The notes under the pieces are model-generated. The model made no database searches, was not told the origin of the DNA, and saw only the letters and a list, made by a program, of their open reading frames with translations. A program made the translations under genes and the position numbers. Below are positions 10,559-20,756 of a stretch of DNA of 64,000 bases, piece by piece. The stretch lies in NCBI GenBank assembly GCA_954871525.1, contig OX940868.1, forward strand, positions 18,409,056 through 18,473,055, read 5' to 3'. This DNA is from Parietaria judaica. Taxonomy: Eukaryota > Streptophyta > Magnoliopsida > Rosales > Urticaceae. Numbering within the stretch: the stretch's first letter is position 1; each line of letters begins with the position of its first letter.

Positions 10559-10979
10559 GGTAGACCGTGGCTAAAATATTCAATATTTCAATTTTTTTGA
10601 ATTATATATTCAAGTTTTTTTTGGTGGCTATAATACCTAAAGTTTTTTCCGTTAACGTCAAACATACCAACCTTTAAATTTCCGTTATTTTGCTCGCGTG
10701 GCATGTGCCACGTGGACGCCACGTGTTATTTTTTCCCTCCCGTGGGCCCCTCTCGCTCTCCCTTATTCCAAAATATTTTGGCATTAATGGGGCCCACGAG
10801 AGGGAAAATATAACACATGGCGTCTACGTGGCACATGCCACGCGGGCAAAATAACAGAGATTTAACGGTTGGTACGTTTGGCGTTAATAGAATAAACTTT
10901 GGGTATTATAGCCACCAAAAATTTTTTGAGTATATAATTAAAAAAATGAAACATTGAGTATTTTAACCACATTTTACCC
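10559..10979. mobile_element. Fold-back (Mutator-like) MITE, 421 bp
   Basis: Two arms of about 190 bases (10559-10750 and 10789-10979) are inverted copies at roughly 85% identity by eye, separated by a spacer of about 40 bases. Both arms carry the word GTGGCATGTGCCACGT near their inner part. The flanks are both ATATATAT (8 bp), although the surroundings are AT repeats so the duplication is weak evidence. The element has no coding capacity. Long terminal inverted repeats and 8-10-bp duplications fit non-autonomous Mutator-like elements. Confidence 0.75.
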
Positions 10980-11148
10980 ATATATATACGAGTTAACTTA
11001 ATTACTAATTTGTTATCTGTTAGTCACGTTTGTCCTTCTATTGCCAATAATACTTTTTCTTTTTAAACGAGAATAACTTGCAGAAATTTGGTTAATTATT
11101 TGATCACAAAACAAGTGATCCTCACTCTAATAGTTAATATATACACAT

Positions 11149-11984
11149 AGGGGTGAAAATTTTGTACTCGGTTCCCGGTTTTGTCCCGGTTTTGGTCCCG
11201 GAACCGAACCGTTTTTGGCAAAAAATCAGTTTTTTCTTTTTAGTATAACCTAAAAAGGGACGTCCCGGTTCCGGTTTGAAAAACCAAAACCAAAACCAAT
11301 TCAAAATATGAAATTCCCGGTTTTCTTGTCCCGGTTCCGGTTTTATGTCGTTTTGTTATAAGTTTGTCGTTTTTTAGCATGTCATTTCTTTTATGTCGTT
11401 TACTATTATGTTCTTAATCTATTATTTTATTTTTTCAGCCCATTATTTTAACATGTCATTTATTTTTCAGCCATTACACGGTATTTTATTTAACACGTCA
11501 TATCTTATATGTTGTTTTGTAATAAAAAATAATTTGTTTGTACTCGGTATTTACTATTTAGCATTTTAGACTCGATTTTTTGCACTGAGATTTGAATTTG
11601 GTATTGTTAAGTTCACGACATGAACTCGGATCTTGCATTTGTTTATTTTGTATTTTGCTTTTGTACTCGGATTTGGTATTTTACGTTTTGGATTTACTCG
11701 GATTTGGTATTTTACATTTTGTATTTACTCAGATTTGGTAATTTTCATGTTTCTATCTTGGATTTTGTCCCGGATTTGTCCCGGTTTTTGTCCCGAATTT
11801 TGGTCCTAAAAAAATTGGGATATTAATTGGTGTCCTGGTCCCGGTCCCGGTTCTGATTTAAATAAAAAACAAGGATTTTTTCAGAACCAAAACCAAAACC
11901 GGGACAGAAAACTGTGTCCTGGTTTTTCCGGGATAGGGACAAAAAATAGTCAAATTCCCGGTTTCCGGTTCTGGTTTCAGCCCT
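11149..11984. mobile_element. Non-autonomous DNA element rich in CCGGTTCC words, 836 bp
   Basis: The element begins AGGGGTGAAA and ends TTTCAGCCCT (imperfect inverted ends) and is flanked by a perfect 10-bp duplication ATATACACAT (11139-11148 and 11985-11994). The interior is dominated by the words TTTGTCCCGG, CCCGGTTCCGG and TTACTCGGATTTGGTATTTTA. Fragments with the same vocabulary occur at 290-560, 26935-27230, 31262-31490 and 44340-44480. No transposase is encoded. The open frame at 11620-11826 is low-complexity and not credible. Confidence 0.65.
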
Positions 11985-12001
11985 ATATACACATATATAT
12001 A

Positions 12002-13429
12002 GGGAAACTTTAAAAAATAACCCCCAAAAAGCAAGTTATTTCAGTTTTGTTCCCGATTTAATGTTTTTGAAAAATTATATCCGAACTTGTATTTTGCTAT
12101 GTTCTTGCCCAAAATACCCTTTAGACAGTTTTTTACATAAAGTTTGACAGTTTTTCCTATCAAGGTAGACAGTTTTGACGGGTGGACAGTTTTCTATACC
12201 AAGTTTGAGTGTTTTCTCTTTCGGGGTAGACAGTTTGTTTGAAGTTAGATAGTTTTCTGGGTAAAGTTAGATAGTTATCCTCTCGAAGTTAGACAGTTGG
12301 TTGGTTTCAAAATATTGCAACTTTGTGTAAACATTTTTCCTCGTAAAGTTAGATAGTTTTCATCTTGAAGTTGGACACTTTGACGACTTAGTGTCAAGAA
12401 GTTAGTTTTATCAACCGTCATAAAGTGTCGGATAGTTTTATACACGGAGTTAGATTGTTTTCTCTTTCGGGGTAGACAGTTTATTTAAGTTGGATAGTTT
12501 TTCCCGTTAAATTTGATAGTTTTACTCTTGAAGTTAGACAGTTTAATGTTCCATAAAATATTGCAAGTTTTTGTAGACAATTTTCTTCACCAAATTGTAT
12601 AGTTTTTTTTAGTGAAGTTAGACACTTTGACAAGTTAGGGTCAAGAAGGATAGTTTTATCCCCCCCTCATGAAAACATAATTTTTAAAATTAGATAGTTT
12701 AATACATGAAGTTAGATTGTTTTCTCTTTCGGGGTAGACAGTTTGTTTAAGTTCGATAGCAAGTTTTTTGGACAGTTTTCTTCACCGAGTTTGATAGTTT
12801 CTTTGGTGAAGTTAGACACTTTGATAAGTTAGGGTCAATAAGGATAGTTTTATCCCCTGTCAATAAAACATAATTTATTAAGTTAGACAGTTTAATACTT
12901 GGAGTTGGACAGTTTTCTCTTCTAGGTTAGACAATTTGTTTAGTTGGATAGTTTTCCCCGTTAAGTCGGACAATTTGCCTTCAAGTTAGACAGTTTGATG
13001 TTTCACTAAATATTGCAAGTCCTTTTGGACAATTTTCTTCACCGAGTTGGATAGTTTCTTTCGCGAAGTTAGACACTTTGATAAGTTAGGGTCAAGAAGG
13101 ATAGTTTTATCCCCCGTCAATAAAACATATATTAAGTTAGACAGTTTATTACGTGGAGTTAGACAGTTTTCACTTTCGGGGTAGACAGTTTGTTTATGTT
13201 GGACATTTTTTCCTGTTAAGTTGGATAGTTTTACTCTTGAAGTTAGATAGTTTGATGTTTCATAAAATATTGCAAATTTGTGTAGACAATTTGGGAATTT
13301 TTTTTGGTAAAAAGGGTATTTTGGGAATAAAAAAATTCAGAGACAGTTTGGGGAATAATTTTTCAGATACATGAAATCGGGGAACAAAACTGAAATAACT
13401 TGCTTTTTGGGAGTTATTTTTTCAAGTTT

Positions 13430-13432
<3 letters not shown>
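12002..13432. mobile_element. Terminal-inverted-repeat element carrying an internal repeat array, 1.43 kb
   Basis: About 60 bases at each end are inverted copies (GGGAAACTT-AAAAAATAAC at the left; the same read on the minus strand at the right), with only a few differences. The flanks are AT repeats, compatible with an 8-bp TATATATA duplication. The interior (about 12130-13290) is an array of diverged copies of a short word, (A)GTTAGACAGTTT / GGTAGACAGTTT / GTTGGATAGTTTT. The marker TTTCTCTTTCGGGGTAGACAGTT recurs in variants near 12215, 12460, 12725 and 13170, indicating a higher-order unit of about 250 bases. No protein is encoded. Confidence 0.7.
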
Positions 13433-13464
<32 letters not shown>

Positions 13465-14397
13465 ACAATAAAGAAAATTCAATAAGAAAAGTGATTAGTC
13501 TTCGTAAGTATTTTGAATTGTGGTGTATCGCGAGGACCGGTGTTAGCGTTAATTTATAGATGGAGGGAGAGACAAAAGAATATTGTTTGAAAAGATCAGT
13601 GGTTATTTTAAGCACCCACACGTATAAACATAACCCGATATAGAAACATGCAACTAAATCAAACTGAAGCTATATGTTTTATGGTTTAATTTGCTCATGA
13701 GATTATTGGGCAGTATACTTGGAATTCAAGATAGCCTAAAATAGATAGAGGTTAATACATTGTGCAATATAAATAATTTTATATTAACTGAATAGTATAT
13801 TGAATGATATATAAATATTCTGTTTTTATTTCGTGCATTCAGTTTTAACCATTTAAATTTGATATTCGGTATATCCGGTTTTAGTTCAATATTCGGTTTA
13901 CGTTTTTTTGTTTTATCACTCATGCATGATAAATTGTAAATTATATAATATTCATAATCAATATATAACCATGTGATGTGACATAACGTTTGAACATCGG
14001 AACAAATATAGATAATTATAGAGAGCGCTTATTTCGAATGCTCAATATTTTCGCCTAATCGACCTGATCAGCGATAACTATAAATTTTAATTGAACTGCA
14101 GTTTTTCAAAAATCAACATATCGATCGGTGACTATCAAAAGAAATTATGAACGTGAAAACCATTACGTAAGTGCTGGATTCTAATATCTAGCTAAACGAT
14201 TACTAAATTCTGAATGTTTCACGTCGACTCCACTACAACGATAATCATTAATTACTTATTCTTTTTTTTTTTTCTCTTTATGATAAATATTTGTGTTCCA
14301 CGTTTTATAATAATAGTATATATTTATATGAGTCGACTATGATCAAATTATTGAGGAATAGCGACACCGAAGAAAGGACCTAAAATAAGATTATGGA
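13433..14397. other. Intergenic AT-rich DNA
   Basis: It begins with a (TA)n tract at 13434-13461. I see no gene or recognisable element in the rest. Confidence 0.4.
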
Positions 14398-14705
14398 CAA
14401 ACGTGAGTTGCTGACATAATAATTTATTCCACGTGGACGAGCCTACATCTTCTTTCTTTACGATAAAATAACGAATTAAACCCTTAATTAGTACTATTTA
14501 ATACAATTAATTGAACCCATAATGATACACTTAACAAAACAGATTTTTCCACATGGCTAGAGTTAACATGTAAGTTAACGGCGTTACGAGAATTGAGTGG
14601 TCAGCTCCCAAATGCGACTTTAGATATTTTTGCCACCACTTTTAAACTTTGGATATACGAAGGATTCTTTGACCAAACTTTGAATATATTCGCCGTCGTT
14701 AACCC
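14398..14705. mobile_element. Truncated fold-back element related to 51235-51703
   Basis: The right end (GTTAACGGCGTTACGAGAATTGAGTGG through GTCGTTAACCC, in pieces) matches one arm of the complete element at 51235-51703, and the left part matches its centre (CACGTGGA, TTAGTACTATTTAATACAATTAATTG). The outer part of the other arm is missing, so this is a decayed copy. Confidence 0.6.
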
Positions 14706-14727
14706 TATTATATATTAGATTCTTAAA

Positions 14728-14980
14728 ACTTTTGGTTGAATGATGATCAAATTGAGGAATAACAAGAACAAAGACATACAGAAAGCAACGATAATAAGAT
14801 TACGGGGCATAATCATAAAAAACAATGGAAATGAATATAGGGGCTTACGAATAAATAATGACTATTCTAATTAGTCTGAAACCTTCCCCGTAAGCAACAA
14901 CGATTAACAATAAATCAGTCAACGCCGCAATTGAAATGACAGAGACAACCCCACAACGACCTCTCACGTCCCGCCACGTG
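14728..14980 (+). pseudogene. FMO-B pseudogene, promoter and start of exon 1
   Basis: Positions 14728-14935 match the FMO-C upstream region (25667-26272), and from the ATG at 14936 the reading MTETTPQRPLTSRHV matches the FMO-C start MTESTPQRPLTSRHVAVIG. Homology stops at about 14980, immediately before a hairpin, so the FAD-binding site and all middle exons are gone. The last exon of the same gene survives at 20603. The deletion, not the later Copia insertion, removed the catalytic core, because almost nothing FMO-like lies between 14980 and the Copia edge at 15107. The gene cannot make an enzyme. Confidence 0.85.
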
Positions 14981-15005
14981 ATAGGTCGTGGCGGGACGTG
15001 AGAGG
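14960..15005. repeat. Perfect 19-bp hairpin at the FMO-B breakpoint
   Basis: The left arm CCTCTCACGTCCCGCCACG (14960-14978) is FMO exon-1 coding sequence. The right arm at 14987-15005 is its exact reverse complement, after an 8-base spacer (14979-14986). The inverted copy ends exactly where recognisable FMO sequence ends. Confidence 0.9.
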
Positions 15006-15106
15006 TTATAATTTTAGGTTACAATTTTATAGTTTATAACAAAAAAAGTGATACTCTGCACTTAAATAAAACACCAACATGCGAAAGACAGCGATATGGG
15101 GCCGAG

Positions 15107-15760
15107 TGTTGGGAGAAAGCGCAACGCAACGGAATCTCAATGTCTCCCAATAGCCGCTGAAATATGAAGGCGATAATAATCGAAACACAACCACGAACAC
15201 GAGACAATTTTAGCGTGGAAAAACCCCCAAAACGGAGTAAAAAACCACGGGACCCGTAGGCCGCTTAAAATCCACTATAATCAAGAGTGAGGTACAAACG
15301 AAGTCTTCCCTAGATAAAACTAGAGGCATACATCATCATCATCAAGATCGAACACCAATATCGGATTACAACAAACAAGCAAGAGAAGAATTTGTGAAAA
15401 ACGTTCCTACAAAACAGCCTCTGGTTTCCACTCTTCAGACCGACCTAGAAAACTCCAAACCACATCTCCACCGTTCAGAACATACCTCTATGTCTTAGGA
15501 ACGTTCTGTCCAAAAATCACGACGATCCATCGGTGAACGAGTGCGCAATGACGATTTTCCTGAGGGTCGACGAAACTGGGCGGAAACCGCGAATTTGCTC
15601 TCTTTCTCTCTTTCTCTTGTTTTCTCTCTCTCCTTCACTCTTGTATTTCTTCATCTCATCTAAGTCATTTATGACCTAGGCTTCATGGGCCGGGTACATG
15701 AATCAATGGGTCAAAAATAACCCACATTGTTGGGCCTCCAAATAGGAGGGATACCCAACA
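15107..15760 (-). repeat. 3' LTR of the Copia element
   Basis: This 654-base copy has TG...CA ends on the plus strand. It differs from the right-hand LTR at four substitutions, near 15360, 15408, 15438 and 15455. Confidence 0.95.
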
Positions 15761-15775
15761 AACTCCCCCGACCGA

Positions 15776-18700
15776 CTAGTTGGAGGGCAATGTCAACCCG
15801 GCGACCGAGCGACAAAACTCAAACTTCCCTCTCGGCAAAACCTTTGTCAACATATCGGAACCATTGTCATCGGTGTGAATCTTCTCGAGCTCCATCAACT
15901 TAGAATCCAATGCGTCACGGATCCAATGATAACGAACATCAATGTGCTTCGACCTTGAGTGAAACGAGGAGTTCTTCGCTAAATGAATGGCGCTTTGATT
16001 ATCACAAAACAAGACATATTTTTCTTGTTTGACCCCAAGCTCCATTGTAAATTTCCTCAACCACAACAAATCTTTCGCCGCTTCAACGGCGGCAATGAAC
16101 TCGGCCTCGGTAGTAGAGAGTGCAACACACTTTTGCAACTTCGATTGCCATGCCACGGCTCCCCCGGCAAAAGTCACCATATGCCCCGAAGTAGATTTTC
16201 GATCATCCAAGCTTCCGGCTAGATCCGAATCCGTATAACCAACTAACGTAGGCTTCTCGCATCCCAAAGCTAGTCTCAAATTCGAAGTCCCCCGGAGATA
16301 TCTCATAACCCACTTCACGGCCTCCCAATGATGTCTTCCCGGATTTGAGAGATAACGACTCACCATTCCCACGGCGTGGGCAATATCCGGCCTCGTACAA
16401 ACCATGGCGTACATCAAACTACCAACCGCCGACGAGTATGGAACGTTCTTCATACTTGACTTTTCACCATCGGTAGATGGACATTGTTGGTGGCTAAGCT
16501 TGAAATGAGAAGCAAGCGGAATGCTCACCGCTTTTGCTTCATCCATCTTGAAACGCCGAAGAACTTTCTCGATGTATGATTCTTGAGACAAGTACAACTT
16601 CCTCGCCTCTCGATGACGAAACATCTCAATTCCAAGGATCTTTTTCACTTGTCCCAAATCCTTCATCGCAAAAGACTCACTCAAAGTCTTCTTCAACTCT
16701 TCAATCCGAGCAATGTTCTTTCCGACAATAAGCATATCGTCAACATAGAGCAAAAGGATAATGAAATCACCATCGGAGAAATTGCGCACAAACACACAAT
16801 GATCGGCATTTGTCATCTTGTAGCCATGTTTAACCATCACCGAGTTAAACTTTTTGTACCATTGTCGTGGTGCTTGTTTCAAACCGTAAAGACTCTTTAC
16901 CAATTTGCAAACATAGTCTTCTTTACCATTTTCTCGAAAACCCTCCGGTTGCTCCATGTAAATCTCTTCATGTAAATCACCGTGAAGAAAAGCCGTCTTC
17001 ACGTCCATTTGCTCAACTTCCAAATCAAGGCTAGCGGCTAGCCCAAGAACTACCCGAATGGATTGCATCTTCACCACGGGAGCAAAAATCTCGCTAAAGT
17101 CAATGCCTTTTCTTTGACTAAAGCCCTTTACCACCAAGCGAGCCTTGAACCGTTTTTGCAAAGTGCTTTCGTCTTGCTTCACACGATAAATCCATCGATT
17201 CTTTAACACCTTTTTACCCTTTGGTAACTTCACCAATTCAAAAGTGTTATTCTCACGAAGCGATTGCATCTCATCTTCCATGGCATCCATCCACTCCTTT
17301 TTGTTTTCGTCATCCAAAGCTTCTTCAAAGCTTTCGGGTTCTCCGTCATCGGTGAGAAAGACATATTCGTTCGAGGGGTATCGAACGGAAGGATGTCTAA
17401 CACGAGTGGACCGCCTCAACTCATTAGAAGGTTGCTCACTTTCATCTTCATGGCTAACCTCATTTTCAACATCAACAAAATCATTAGGATTTAAATGATT
17501 AACATGTAAATCCATACCTTGATTTTCAATTTGCACATCTTCGACAACGGTCGGGGTGGGAGCAAGATTAGTTGGTTCCGCATCAACTAATTCGTCGTCT
17601 TCAAAGGTTGGAACTTCTTTCTCAACTTTGTCGATATCTTCAATGGTGTAATCTTCCATGAATACAACATCACGACTACGAACAAGCTTTCTTGAAACCG
17701 GATCAAAGAAACGATATCCAAACTCATCGAGCCCATAACCAACGAATATACATTTCTTGGTCTTGTCATCCAACTTCGACCTCTCATCCTTCGGAACGTG
17801 CACATATGCCATGCACCCAAACACTCGAAGATGGTCGTACGTGACATCTTTACCACTCCAAACACGGCTCGGAACATCAAACTTCAAAGGCACACAAGGT
17901 GTGAGATTTAGCACATGTACAATCGTACTCAATGCTTCGCCCCAAAAATACTTCGGCAACTTTGATTGAGAAAGCAAGCATCTCATTCTTTCAACCAAAG
18001 TTCTATTAATTCTTTCGGCCAACCCATTCAATTGCGGTGTCTTCGGAGGAGACTTTTGGTGACGTATACCTTGCTCTCGGCAATATTCATCGAAAGGACC
18101 GATGTATTCTCCCCCGTTATCCGTTCGGACGCACTTGAGCTTTTTCCCCGTTTCTCGTTCAACCGACGCTTGAAACGACTTGAAGGTATCTAACACTTGA
18201 TCTTTTGTCTTCAAGGTGTAAGCCCAAACTTTCCGAGAGTAATCGTCGATAAAAGTCACAAAGTAATAAGCACCGCCAAGGGACCGTGTCTTCATCGGCC
18301 CACAAACATCGGAATGTACCAAGTCTAACACTTGTGACTTTCTCTTTGGTTCAAAAGACCGAAACGATACGCGCCTTTGCTTTCCCGCCAAACAATGCGA
18401 GCATCTCTTCAACTTTGCGTTGGAAACTCCAAATAGTGCATTCTTCTTCACCAAGATTCTCAAACCTTTCTCACTCATGTGACCCAAACGTTTGTGCCAT
18501 AGTTCGGAAGAACTTTCATCCTCGCAAGTGTTGACGTAGCATTTAGAACTCCCAAATTGCGCGACATACAAATTTGAGCGTCTTTTTCCTCTTGCAATCA
18601 CCATTGAGCCTTTCTTTAGCTTCCATTCATTTTCCACGAAAGAGTTGCCATAACCTTCATCATCCAATTTTGAAACCGACAAGAGATTGAACCGAAGGTC

Positions 18701-19792
18701 CGGAACATGCTTCACATCTTTGAGAACTAGAGAAGTGCCATTACTAGTTTCAACACATACATCTCCAATTCCAATAACTTTTGAGTATCCCTTATTACCC
18801 ATGCCAACAATACCAAAATCACCGGCCTTATAAGTGGAGTAAATATCGCGTCGTGAAGTCCCGTGCGAAGAAGCACCACTATCAACCACCCAACTCGTCT
18901 CATCGCGAGATAAATTGACACTTTCTTCATAATCATCACAAACGACAAAGAAATCATCAACAATAGCAACATTTTCATTATTGTTACCTTCTTTCTTGAC
19001 ATCGTTGTTGTTGTGGTTGATCTTCTTTCCCTTGCCTTCATTTCTCAACTTTCGGCAATACTTTCTGATGTGGCCTTTCAAGCCACAATGATGGCACTCA
19101 ACATTAGCCCATCTATTTGAACCTCCACGCGACGCTCCTCGTGATGCACCACGGTTATTTGAACCCCGTGCATGATTTCTCCCCCTCGACTCGGTAACCA
19201 ATACCTCGGAATGTGAAGAGGAGCCTTGAGACTTTCTTCTCATATCTTCATTCAAAATGCTACTCTTAGCCAAATCCATCGACATAATACCATCCGGAGC
19301 GGAATTAGACAACGACATCCTAAACGTCTCCCACGAGTTCGGCAAAGTACCAAGAAGCCACAAACCTTGAATCTCATCATCCAATCTAAGATTCATCGTC
19401 GCCATTTGGTTCATAATTCCTTGGAAGTTATTCAAGTGATCGGTTATTGGCGTACCGTCATGATACTTCAAGGCTATCATTTGCTTGAGCAAGAACATCT
19501 TGTTATTCCCGGTCTTCCGTGCATAAAGCTCCTCAAGCTTCCTCCAAAGGATGTTAGCACGAGTTTCACTAACCACATGGTTCCGAACATTGTCCTCCAC
19601 CCATTGTCGAATGTACCCACAAACTTGTCGATGCAACAAATTCCATTCTTCATCACTTTTTCCTTCGGGTTTCTCGGTAGAGAAAACCGGCAAGTGGAAA
19701 TTCTTGACAAAGAGCAAGTCTTCCATTTTTCCTTTCCAAACATTGTAATTGGAACCGTTCAAACTCTCCATTCGTGACGTGTTCGCCTCCAT
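15776..19792 (-). CDS. Copia Gag-Pol polyprotein, 1338 residues, intact
   Basis: The single frame has the Ty1/copia domain order. A UBN2-type Gag occupies about residues 1-200 and a zinc knuckle [14 protein letters not shown] 233-246. The aspartic protease has DSGA at 304-307. The pre-integrase zinc-binding region spans 433-468. The integrase catalytic triad is D495, D558 and E593, with the expected 34 residues between the last two. Reverse transcriptase has YVDD at 1016-1019, and RNase H follows at about 1215-1330 (TDSD, TEAEF). No stop or frameshift interrupts it and all visible catalytic residues are kept, so the element may still be mobile. The start at 19792 ([10 protein letters not shown]) lies just downstream of the primer-binding site. 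Confidence 0.97.
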   Translation of the reverse strand: MEANTSRMESLNGSNYNVWKGKMEDLLFVKNFHLPVFSTEKPEGKSDEEWNLLHRQVCGYIRQWVEDNVRNHVVSETRANILWRKLEELYARKTGNNKMFLLKQMIALKYHDGTPITDHLNNFQGIMNQMATMNLRLDDEIQGLWLLGTLPNSWETFRMSLSNSAPDGIMSMDLAKSSILNEDMRRKSQGSSSHSEVLVTESRGRNHARGSNNRGASRGASRGGSNRWANVECHHCGLKGHIRKYCRKLRNEGKGKKINHNNNDVKKEGNNNENVAIVDDFFVVCDDYEESVNLSRDETSWVVDSGASSHGTSRRDIYSTYKAGDFGIVGMGNKGYSKVIGIGDVCVETSNGTSLVLKDVKHVPDLRFNLLSVSKLDDEGYGNSFVENEWKLKKGSMVIARGKRRSNLYVAQFGSSKCYVNTCEDESSSELWHKRLGHMSEKGLRILVKKNALFGVSNAKLKRCSHCLAGKQRRVSFRSFEPKRKSQVLDLVHSDVCGPMKTRSLGGAYYFVTFIDDYSRKVWAYTLKTKDQVLDTFKSFQASVERETGKKLKCVRTDNGGEYIGPFDEYCREQGIRHQKSPPKTPQLNGLAERINRTLVERMRCLLSQSKLPKYFWGEALSTIVHVLNLTPCVPLKFDVPSRVWSGKDVTYDHLRVFGCMAYVHVPKDERSKLDDKTKKCIFVGYGLDEFGYRFFDPVSRKLVRSRDVVFMEDYTIEDIDKVEKEVPTFEDDELVDAEPTNLAPTPTVVEDVQIENQGMDLHVNHLNPNDFVDVENEVSHEDESEQPSNELRRSTRVRHPSVRYPSNEYVFLTDDGEPESFEEALDDENKKEWMDAMEDEMQSLRENNTFELVKLPKGKKVLKNRWIYRVKQDESTLQKRFKARLVVKGFSQRKGIDFSEIFAPVVKMQSIRVVLGLAASLDLEVEQMDVKTAFLHGDLHEEIYMEQPEGFRENGKEDYVCKLVKSLYGLKQAPRQWYKKFNSVMVKHGYKMTNADHCVFVRNFSDGDFIILLLYVDDMLIVGKNIARIEELKKTLSESFAMKDLGQVKKILGIEMFRHREARKLYLSQESYIEKVLRRFKMDEAKAVSIPLASHFKLSHQQCPSTDGEKSSMKNVPYSSAVGSLMYAMVCTRPDIAHAVGMVSRYLSNPGRHHWEAVKWVMRYLRGTSNLRLALGCEKPTLVGYTDSDLAGSLDDRKSTSGHMVTFAGGAVAWQSKLQKCVALSTTEAEFIAAVEAAKDLLWLRKFTMELGVKQEKYVLFCDNQSAIHLAKNSSFHSRSKHIDVRYHWIRDALDSKLMELEKIHTDDNGSDMLTKVLPRGKFEFCRSVAGLTLPSN

Positions 19793-19814
19793 AGTCGCAC
19801 AAAATCAAACCACG

Positions 19815-19826
19815 GCTCTGATACCA
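19815..19826 (-). promoter_or_regulatory. Copia primer-binding site (tRNA-iMet)
   Basis: The minus strand reads TGGTATCAGAGC, three bases after the end of the 5' LTR, the standard plant Copia primer-binding site. Confidence 0.95.
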
Positions 19827-19829
19827 CTT

Positions 19830-20483
19830 TGTTGGGAGAAAGCGCAACGCAACGGAATCTCAATGTCTCCCAATAGCCGCTGAAATATGAAGGCGATAAT
19901 AATCGAAACACAACCACGAACACGAGACAATTTTAGCGTGGAAAAACCCCCAAAACGGAGTAAAAAACCACGGGACCCGTAGGCCGCTTAAAATCCACTA
20001 TAATCAAGAGTGAGGTACAAACGAAGTCTTCCCTAGATAAAACTAGAGGCATACATCATCATCATCAAGATCGAACACCAATCTCGGATTACAACAAACA
20101 AGCAAGAGAAGAATTTGTGAAAAACGTTCCCACAAAACAGCCTCTGGTTTCCACTCTTCATACCGACCTAGAAAACTCAAAACCACATCTCCACCGTTCA
20201 GAACATACCTCTATGTCTTAGGAACGTTCTGTCCAAAAATCACGACGATCCATCGGTGAACGAGTGCGCAATGACGATTTTCCTGAGGGTCGACGAAACT
20301 GGGCGGAAACCGCGAATTTGCTCTCTTTCTCTCTTTCTCTTGTTTTCTCTCTCTCCTTCACTCTTGTATTTCTTCATCTCATCTAAGTCATTTATGACCT
20401 AGGCTTCATGGGCCGGGTACATGAATCAATGGGTCAAAAATAACCCACATTGTTGGGCCTCCAAATAGGAGGGATACCCAACA
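19830..20483 (-). repeat. 5' LTR of the Copia element
   Basis: This 654-base copy is followed on the plus strand by the CCGAG target duplication. It would hold the element's promoter, reading leftwards. Confidence 0.95.
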
Positions 20484-20602
20484 CCGAGTACCCGACCGTA
20501 CCCGTACTTAAATCGTGCTATTTAATAAATTTTTTAATGCAGTCATAATATTATAGAACACGCGTCGAAATTAGACTGAATACATCGGATACGGCATTGC
20601 AG

Positions 20603-20756
20603 TTCGACAACAATGATTGGCTCGTGAAGCAATGCGGCTGTTCGGCGTCCGAAGAATGGAGAAAAGAAATGTATTATGCAGTTACGAGTAGAAAGCGCGC
20701 TAAGCCGGAAATGTACCGGGACAAGTGGGATGACGAGGAGTGGCGTTCGGCTTGAA
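20603..20756 (+). pseudogene. FMO-B pseudogene, last exon
   Basis: It is preceded by a relic of intron 6 (20550-20602, ending TTGCAG) that matches the FMO-A intron 6 end. The exon reads FDNNDWLVKQCGCSASEEWRK (in pieces), closely matching FMO-A exon 7. Near 20745 a deletion of about ten bases relative to FMO-A (at its EEWRLQAQLDFAKY) shifts the frame into an early TGA. It lies 120 bases right of the Copia element and belongs to the same broken gene as 14936-14980. Confidence 0.88.

Larger units (their letters stand above)
15107..20483 (-). mobile_element. Complete young Ty1/copia retrotransposon
   Basis: LTRs of 654 bp lie at 15107-15760 and 19830-20483, both TGTTGGG...CCCAACA. By eye they differ at only 4 positions. 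The target duplication is CCGAG (15102-15106 and 20484-20488). Transcription runs on the minus strand, so the 5' LTR is the right-hand one. The primer-binding site TGGTATCAGAGC, complementary to initiator tRNA-Met, is at 19815-19826. A polypurine tract (GGGGGAG) adjoins the 3' LTR at 15763-15769. The internal region carries one intact open reading frame. The element sits inside the remains of FMO-B, between its broken first exon and its last exon. Confidence 0.97.

Noticed and set aside
12130..13290. CRISPR-like spaced repeats
   Set aside because: The repeats are diverged, spacers are not constant, and the host is a plant. They lie inside a terminal-inverted-repeat element.
16583..19777. Several plus-strand frames of 70-180 codons
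   Set aside because: All are antisense shadows of the Copia polyprotein.
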